Source: Pseudochrobactrum asaccharolyticum
Lineage (GTDB): Bacteria > Pseudomonadota > Alphaproteobacteria > Rhizobiales > Rhizobiaceae
Assembly (NCBI RefSeq): GCF_003314995.1
Contig: NZ_QNRH01000001.1
Location: 683,436 to 747,435 of the forward strand
Direction of reading: 5' to 3'
Length of the DNA stretch: 64,000 nucleotides
In this document: positions 59,656-64,000 of the stretch, piece by piece
Layout: each line of letters starts with the position of its first letter
How positions within the stretch are numbered: the first letter of the stretch is position 1
Translations under genes and position numbers: made by a program
The notes under the pieces: model-generated
The model's database searches: none
Told to the model about the DNA's origin: nothing
The model's input: the letters and a program-made list of their open reading frames with translations, nothing else

Positions 59656-60837
59656 ATGAGCGAAAAACTGCCTTTGAAAATTGCTGTTGTGGCTGGTGAA
59701 GAGTCCGGTGATCTGCTGGGCGCAGATCTGGTCGATGCTTTGCGCACGAAAACGGATCGCCTTGTGAGCCTTGTTGGCGTTGGTGGCACGCATTTGCAGC
59801 AGCGCGGTTTGGATAGCCTGTTTGATCCGGATGAAATTGCCTTGATGGGGCTTGGTGCTGTGCTGGCGCGCTTGCCAAAGCTGATCATGCGTATTCGCCA
59901 GACTGCAAAAGCGATTGTCGCCGCTAAGCCTGATTGCCTGCTGATTATTGATAGTCCGGACTTTACCCATCGTGTAGCGAAAAAGGTGCGTCAGGCCGAT
60001 CCTTCTATTCCGATTATCAAATATATTGCGCCGACGGTTTGGGCATGGCGTCCGGAGCGCGCGAAGGAAATGCGCAAATATATTGATCACGTGCTTGCTG
60101 TACTACCATTCGAAGTTGAAGTGATGCAGAAGCTCTCGGGTCCGAAATCGACTTATGTCGGTCATCGTCTGAGCAGTTATCAGCCTTTGCTGGACGTGGC
60201 TGCATCCCGTGAAAAGCGCAAAGCACCATCTACGGATGGCGATAAGACGATCTTGCTGCTACCGGGCTCACGCCGCTTTGAAATTCAGGGGCTGCTCAAA
60301 GAGTTTGGCACAACACTACAGTTGCTCAATGAGCGCAATGGTGCAGTTCATGCTATTTTACCAACACCGGAACGCCACGCTGCTTATGTGCAGGAATTGA
60401 CAAAAGATTGGCCGGTAAAGCCTGTTATCGTAACCGGCGAGGCGGCGAAGTGGGAAGCTTTCACCAAGGCTGACGCGGCGCTCGCTGCTTCCGGCACGGT
60501 TTCTCTGGAATTGGCGCTGGCTAAAATTCCAACTGTTGTTACTTACAAGGCCGATCTTTTCAGTCGGCTGTTTCTTGCGCGCCTGATTACAATCTGGAGT
60601 GCTTCACTGCCGAATATCATTGATGACAGTCCAATTATTCCGGAATTCTTCAATGATTTTGTCCGTGCCGGTATGCTGTGCCGTCAGATTGAGCGTTTGC
60701 TGGAAGACGGGCTCCCACGGCAGGCACAGATTGAAGGTTTTGAGCGTATTGCACATAAAATGCATACCGATAAACCTGCCGGTGAGATGGGCGCGGATGT
60801 GCTGCTTCAATTGCTTGCTTCCGGTAAAAGTAGCTAA
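59656..60837 (+). CDS. lpxB: Lipid-A-disaccharide synthase
   Basis: The 393-residue GT19 glycosyltransferase joins lipid X and UDP-diacylglucosamine to make the lipid A disaccharide. Landmarks are VVAGEESGDLLGADLV, PTVWAWRPERAKEMRKYIDH, LPGSRRFEIQ and ASGTVSLELALAKIPTVVTYK. It is peripheral to the inner membrane. It closes the lpxD-fabZ-lpxA-lpxI-lpxB series and has its own terminator. Confidence 0.97.
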   Translation: MSEKLPLKIAVVAGEESGDLLGADLVDALRTKTDRLVSLVGVGGTHLQQRGLDSLFDPDEIALMGLGAVLARLPKLIMRIRQTAKAIVAAKPDCLLIIDSPDFTHRVAKKVRQADPSIPIIKYIAPTVWAWRPERAKEMRKYIDHVLAVLPFEVEVMQKLSGPKSTYVGHRLSSYQPLLDVAASREKRKAPSTDGDKTILLLPGSRRFEIQGLLKEFGTTLQLLNERNGAVHAILPTPERHAAYVQELTKDWPVKPVIVTGEAAKWEAFTKADAALAASGTVSLELALAKIPTVVTYKADLFSRLFLARLITIWSASLPNIIDDSPIIPEFFNDFVRAGMLCRQIERLLEDGLPRQAQIEGFERIAHKMHTDKPAGEMGADVLLQLLASGKSS

Positions 60838-60860
60838 ATCTAAAATACTCAGAATGAAAA

Positions 60861-60898
60861 AAAGCCTGCCGCTGAATATCAGCGGCAGGCTTTTTGTT
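60861..60898 (+). terminator. lpxB terminator
   Basis: AAAGCCTGCCGCTGA (60861-60875) pairs with TCAGCGGCAGGCTTT (60879-60893), followed by a U run. Confidence 0.95.
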
Positions 60899-60917
60899 TG
60901 CTCTAACCTTATCTATT

Positions 60918-61020
60918 AGAGCGCATTCCGAAAAGTGTGAAGCGGTTTTCGGATAAAATGCGCGTAAAAACAAAAGTTAGAGCGGTTTCAACGATTCAAC
61001 ATTAACTGAAACCGCTCTAA
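60918..61020. repeat. 103-bp two-hairpin repeat, diverged copy 3
   Basis: The layout matches copies 1 and 2: a first hairpin with GCGCATT/AATGCGC and GAAAA/TTTTC, then TTAGAGCGGTTTCA against TGAAACCGCTCTAA (14 perfect pairs). The stem bases differ from copies 1 and 2 but pairing is kept. It contains the TAG stop of the adjoining ABC permease gene (61017-61019). Confidence 0.8.
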
Positions 61021-61850
61021 CGGATAAGGTGAATGGTAATGCGACGTTCAATCCACTCAATGATATTACGCAGCACTTCCACAATCGCAAGATAGATGAT
61101 TGCTGCCCAGAGATACGTCTGGAAATCAAAAGTGCGGGAATAGGCGCGGCGGGTTTCACCCATCAGGTCATAGACCGTGATGATCGCAACAATGGCAGAG
61201 CCTTTAATCATCAGAATGATTTCATTGCCGTAAGGACGTAATGCAACGACCAGAGCCTGAGGCAAGATGATCTTGCGGAAGGTCTGGAACTTGGACAGGC
61301 CAAGTGCATGAGCGCCTTCCCATTGGCCTTTAGGTACGCTGGCAATCGCACCACGCAGAATTTCAGCCTGATAGGCCGCTGTATTCAGTGTGAAAGCCAG
61401 AATCGCACAGTACCATGCCTCACGGAAGAAGCTCCACAGGCCGATTGTCTCCAGAAACGGACGGAATGTTCCCAGACCGTAATAGATCAGGAAGATCTGT
61501 GCCAGCAGCGGGGTGCCGCGGAAGAAATAGACATAGCCATAAGCAATTGCACCCAGAATGCGGTTATCCGACATACGCGCAAGAGCAACCGGCAGCGACA
61601 GCAATGCACCGAGCACAATTGAGATCGACACGAGTATCAGTGTTGTTTTGAGACCGCTCCAATAGCGCGGGCCATAGGTCTCAATCAGATCAATCTGCCA
61701 TACATTATACAGATAGACCGCCAGACCGGCGAAAAGTGCAAGCCAGATACCAACCAGCACGTGGCCGGTAATGCGGGCACCTGTCCATGGACGAGGCGGC
61801 TCAGCAGGACGAAAAACGCGTTCGCTTGATGTTTCTGTTATAGTCGTCAT
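61017..61850 (-). CDS. Polar amino acid ABC transporter permease (HisM/ArtM-like)
   Basis: The 277-residue permease has about five membrane helices and the family loop with EILRGAIASVPKGQWEGAHALGL and the following FRKIILPQALVVALRPYGNE. It forms a channel with the second permease in the inner membrane. Its ATG overlaps the stop of the upstream permease gene by four bases. The N-terminus (about 45 residues) is longer and Pro-rich compared with HisM. The stop codon is supplied by the repeat. Confidence 0.94.
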   Translation of the reverse strand: MTTITETSSERVFRPAEPPRPWTGARITGHVLVGIWLALFAGLAVYLYNVWQIDLIETYGPRYWSGLKTTLILVSISIVLGALLSLPVALARMSDNRILGAIAYGYVYFFRGTPLLAQIFLIYYGLGTFRPFLETIGLWSFFREAWYCAILAFTLNTAAYQAEILRGAIASVPKGQWEGAHALGLSKFQTFRKIILPQALVVALRPYGNEIILMIKGSAIVAIITVYDLMGETRRAYSRTFDFQTYLWAAIIYLAIVEVLRNIIEWIERRITIHLIR

Positions 61851-62581
61851 TGGCTTACCACGCTGGACGCCGTCTGTTTGCGGCTGCCTTCAGCCCATTT
61901 TTCAATGCGGGCGATGAAGTAAGAAGAGATAATTGCGAGTGCGAGATAGATCAGGCAGGCAACACCATAGAACAGGAATGGTTCTTTGGTAACGCGCGCT
62001 GCAACCGAAGTCTGACGCAGAATGTCTGTGAGGCTGATCACGGAAACCAGTGATGTATCTTTCAGCAGAACCATCCACAGATTGGCGAGACCCGGCAGTG
62101 CAATTTTAATCAGCTGCGGAAAGATAATTTTGCGCATGGTCTGGAAATTGGTGAGACCGATTGCAAAGGCACCTTCATACTGGCCTTTAGGGATGGCGCG
62201 GAATGCCGATAAGAAGACCTCACTGGAGTAGGACGAGAAGACGAAGCCCAGCGCAATCATACCGGCTGCAAAGGCATTGACCTCAACCGAACCTTCAAAT
62301 CCGATGAGCGAGAAGAATTTCTGAACTGCAAGCGAGCCGCCAAAATACACCAGAAACAGCGTGAGCAGTTCCGGCAGGCCGCGGAAGATTGTTGTATAAA
62401 TATTGGAAGCAAGGCGCAGCGATGGCTCCGCGGATTGCTTGCCCAAAGCAACAAGGAAACCGAGTAACAAACCGATAGGCAAAGTGGCCAGAGCCAGCAG
62501 AACGGTTGTTAACAGTCCCCATGCTATGCTCAGCCCCCATCCGTCCGGACCAAAGCCAATCAACACAGCATATTTTTCCAT
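61847..62581 (-). CDS. Polar amino acid ABC transporter permease (HisQ/ArtQ-like)
   Basis: The 244-residue permease has VYFGGSLAVQKFF, SSEVFLSAFRAIPKGQYEGA and FAIGLTNFQTMRKIIFPQLI, the EAA-type motif region of the HisMQ family. It pairs with the next permease and should serve the binding protein encoded upstream. No ATPase gene (HisP-like) is seen within the window. Confidence 0.94.
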   Translation of the reverse strand: MEKYAVLIGFGPDGWGLSIAWGLLTTVLLALATLPIGLLLGFLVALGKQSAEPSLRLASNIYTTIFRGLPELLTLFLVYFGGSLAVQKFFSLIGFEGSVEVNAFAAGMIALGFVFSSYSSEVFLSAFRAIPKGQYEGAFAIGLTNFQTMRKIIFPQLIKIALPGLANLWMVLLKDTSLVSVISLTDILRQTSVAARVTKEPFLFYGVACLIYLALAIISSYFIARIEKWAEGSRKQTASSVVSQ

Positions 62582-62600
62582 TTAGTCTATCCCTGTAAGA

Positions 62601-62629
62601 ACGGGTGGTGAAAGTGATATGCCACCCGT
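62601..62629 (-). other. Hairpin ahead of the permease genes
   Basis: ACGGGTGG (62601-62608) pairs with CCACCCGT (62622-62629). It lies 20 bp before the first permease start, in the spacer after the binding-protein terminator, and might limit permease expression. The repeat-like CTAGAGCATGTCGCA follows at about 62630. Confidence 0.5.
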
Positions 62630-62731
62630 CTAGAGCATGTCGCAGTCTGATAACCGCGGCGATGCGACCAATCAAAAATCCGAGCGGGCAGAAGATTAAT
62701 CTGTGCCACGCTGCAAATCAGTGCTTTAAAA

Positions 62732-62758
62732 AATACCGGCCAGACGCATCTGACCGGT
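62732..62758 (-). terminator. Terminator after the binding-protein gene
   Basis: On the minus strand ACCGGTCAGA (62758-62749) pairs with TCTGGCCGGT (62744-62735) with one mismatch and runs into ATTTTTT. It lies between the binding-protein gene and the permease genes, so binding protein can be made in excess. Confidence 0.85.
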
Positions 62759-62768
62759 TGTTGCATGC

Positions 62769-63593
62769 TTATTCGCCGTAAATATCGAAATCGAAATATT
62801 TATCGTTGATTTCTTTGTACTTGCCGTTGTCGCGGATGGCGAGAATGGCAGTGTTGAATTTCTCAACCAGCTCTTCACGACCTTTTTTGATCGCAACGCC
62901 AACACCCGGACCATGAATTTCAAGGTTAGGTTTGACCGGACCGACCAGCTTACAGCATTCGCCTTCCGGTGTTTTCAGCCAGTCGATCAGCGAGACAATA
63001 TTGTCATTCACGGCATCAACGCGGCCGGAAACCATGTCCATACGGGCTTCATCAACACTACCGTAAGGTGTGATAGTGCTGTCGGTATATTCGTGTTCCG
63101 AAAAAACCGCATGAATGGTCGAAGATTGTACGCCGATTGTTTTGCCGGCCAGATCTTCTTTGGTGGTGCCTTTAACATCAGAATCCTTTGGTACAGCGAT
63201 TGCCGCCGCAGGATTGTAATATTTGTTGCTGAAATCGACCTGCTCTTTACGAGCCGGTGTAATCGACATGGATGAAATAACTGCATCCAGCTTGCCGGAT
63301 TGCAGTGCAGGGATCATACCATCCCAATCCTGCACGATGATCTCGCATTTGGCTTTCAGCTCTTCACAAAGAGCATTCGCAATATCAATCTCGAAACCGG
63401 CAACGCTGCCGTCAGCCTTGACGAAATTATAAGGAGGATAGGCGCCTTCCGAACCGATTTTAAGTGTCAGCTGCTCTTGTGCCTGTGCTGCGATATTCAG
63501 GCTTGCAACAGCACCGGCTGTCACCAAACCTGCAATTGCCAGATTGCGCAGAGCTTTGCTGAAAAAGCGGTTTGCTCCTGTCGTCGTTCTCAT
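62769..63593 (-). CDS. Basic/polar amino acid ABC transporter substrate-binding protein (ArgT/HisJ-like)
   Basis: The 274-residue precursor has a signal peptide (cleavage near AQAQ, about residue 38) and a family 3 solute-binding fold: LKIGSEGAYPPYNFVKADGSVAGFEIDIANAL, WDGMIPALQSGKLDAVISSMSITPARKEQVDFSNKYY and GVQSSTIHAVF. These stretches fit lysine/arginine/ornithine or octopine-type binding proteins. Such a substrate would suit the arginase pathway encoded in this window, but that link is inferred. Confidence 0.94.
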   Translation of the reverse strand: MRTTTGANRFFSKALRNLAIAGLVTAGAVASLNIAAQAQEQLTLKIGSEGAYPPYNFVKADGSVAGFEIDIANALCEELKAKCEIIVQDWDGMIPALQSGKLDAVISSMSITPARKEQVDFSNKYYNPAAAIAVPKDSDVKGTTKEDLAGKTIGVQSSTIHAVFSEHEYTDSTITPYGSVDEARMDMVSGRVDAVNDNIVSLIDWLKTPEGECCKLVGPVKPNLEIHGPGVGVAIKKGREELVEKFNTAILAIRDNGKYKEINDKYFDFDIYGE

Positions 63594-64000
63594 TCTCCAG
63601 ATACCCCCATGAGATGCAGTATAAAAGCAGTCTTGTTTCTTAATTCTACGCTTGTTTTTGGTTTTGTTCTCAATGCGAAGAAAAATTTGTTAACAGCGAT
63701 ATTCCCATCATTTTGGCTGCAAAGGCAAGTATCAAAAACGTATTTTGCACTGTCGTGGAAAAATAAAGCGCTGGACAAATATAATAATGTAGCTATATGC
63801 GCTTTTTAAAATTCAAGAATGATTATTCTTCATTAAAAACAAAATGTTATATGGTATATATAATCCGGTTTCTCATAGGGATATTAAGCTTCCGCTTAAA
63901 AATGCAGGTTGCGATCCTGTTGTGTTTGCGACACTTTGTTGGCGGCTTTCAGATAAAACGGCATAAGATTATGCGTATTGGTCATGAGTGTCGGATATCA
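63594..64000. other. Right-end region without a supported gene
   Basis: This stretch holds the promoter side of the binding-protein gene and is AT-rich between about 63620 and 63900. Short frames of 28 to 62 codons on both strands show no family features. No repeat or RNA gene is seen. Confidence 0.4.

Noticed and set aside
63590-63778. Short frames at the right end (62 codons or fewer, both strands)
   Set aside because: AT-rich leader region of the binding-protein gene; no family features or convincing start sites.

Overview
This window looks like chromosomal DNA of an alphaproteobacterium of the order Hyphomicrobiales, most likely the family Brucellaceae. The evidence is the gene order trpD-trpC-moaC-moeA-lexA, the run rpsB-tsf-pyrH-frr-uppS-cdsA-rseP-bamA-lpxD-fabZ-lpxA-lpxI-lpxB, an EipB (DUF1849) gene, a DUF1489 gene, an alphaproteobacterial SOS box (GTTC-N7-GTTC) ahead of lexA, and about 103-bp two-hairpin repeats that resemble the Bru-RS repeats of Brucella. 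Base composition looks close to half G+C, lower than in Brucella itself. A genus such as Pseudochrobactrum is only a guess.

Layout. 1-6.7 kb is an accessory catabolic or regulatory stretch: a cut amidohydrolase, an exported histidine/phenylalanine-ammonia-lyase-fold protein without the MIO tripeptide, an exported M20 amidohydrolase, a cysteine-rich SufR-like regulator, and a divergent MFS transporter. 6.7-14.4 kb holds msrPQ (periplasmic methionine-sulfoxide repair), gltA, gltX and a comEC gene broken by an in-frame amber codon. 14.5-21 kb is a minus-strand group: ppiD, trpD, trpC, moaC, moeA, lexA. 21.4-26.5 kb carries tpiA, secG, an L,D-transpeptidase, pyrG and kdsA on the plus strand. 26.6-32.8 kb carries a TonB-dependent receptor, then an Lrp-type regulator divergent from arginase and ornithine cyclodeaminase (arginine to ornithine to proline), DUF1489 and a small unknown protein. 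33-41.4 kb has a D,D-carboxypeptidase with a SPOR domain, clpS-clpA, an acetyl-CoA hydrolase/CoA-transferase and azlCD. 41.5-46.2 kb has a RidA-GDPD pair, a DUF482-HIT pair, eipB and a small exported SnoaL-like protein. 46.4-60.8 kb is the conserved translation, isoprenoid and envelope cluster from rpsB to lpxB. 61-63.6 kb is a polar amino-acid ABC importer without its ATPase.

The envelope cluster makes lipid A (LpxD, LpxA, LpxI, LpxB, FabZ), the undecaprenyl carrier (UppS), CDP-diacylglycerol (CdsA) and the outer-membrane insertase (BamA), with RseP as an intramembrane protease. KdsA supplies Kdo for the same lipopolysaccharide. The two ABC permeases and the binding protein probably import basic amino acids, which would feed the arginase/ornithine cyclodeaminase pathway elsewhere in the window.

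Most notable: (1) the MIO-less, secreted ammonia-lyase-fold protein beside hydrolases with substituted metal-site residues; (2) the amber codon in comEC; (3) interspersed 103-bp repeats whose two hairpins co-vary between copies and supply the stop codons of neighbouring genes; (4) long perfect hairpins without U-tracts between consecutive genes of the rpsB-uppS run; (5) a 15-bp near-perfect palindrome ahead of the TonB receptor. I saw no tRNA, rRNA, CRISPR array, transposase or phage gene. I found no convincing defence or toxin system.
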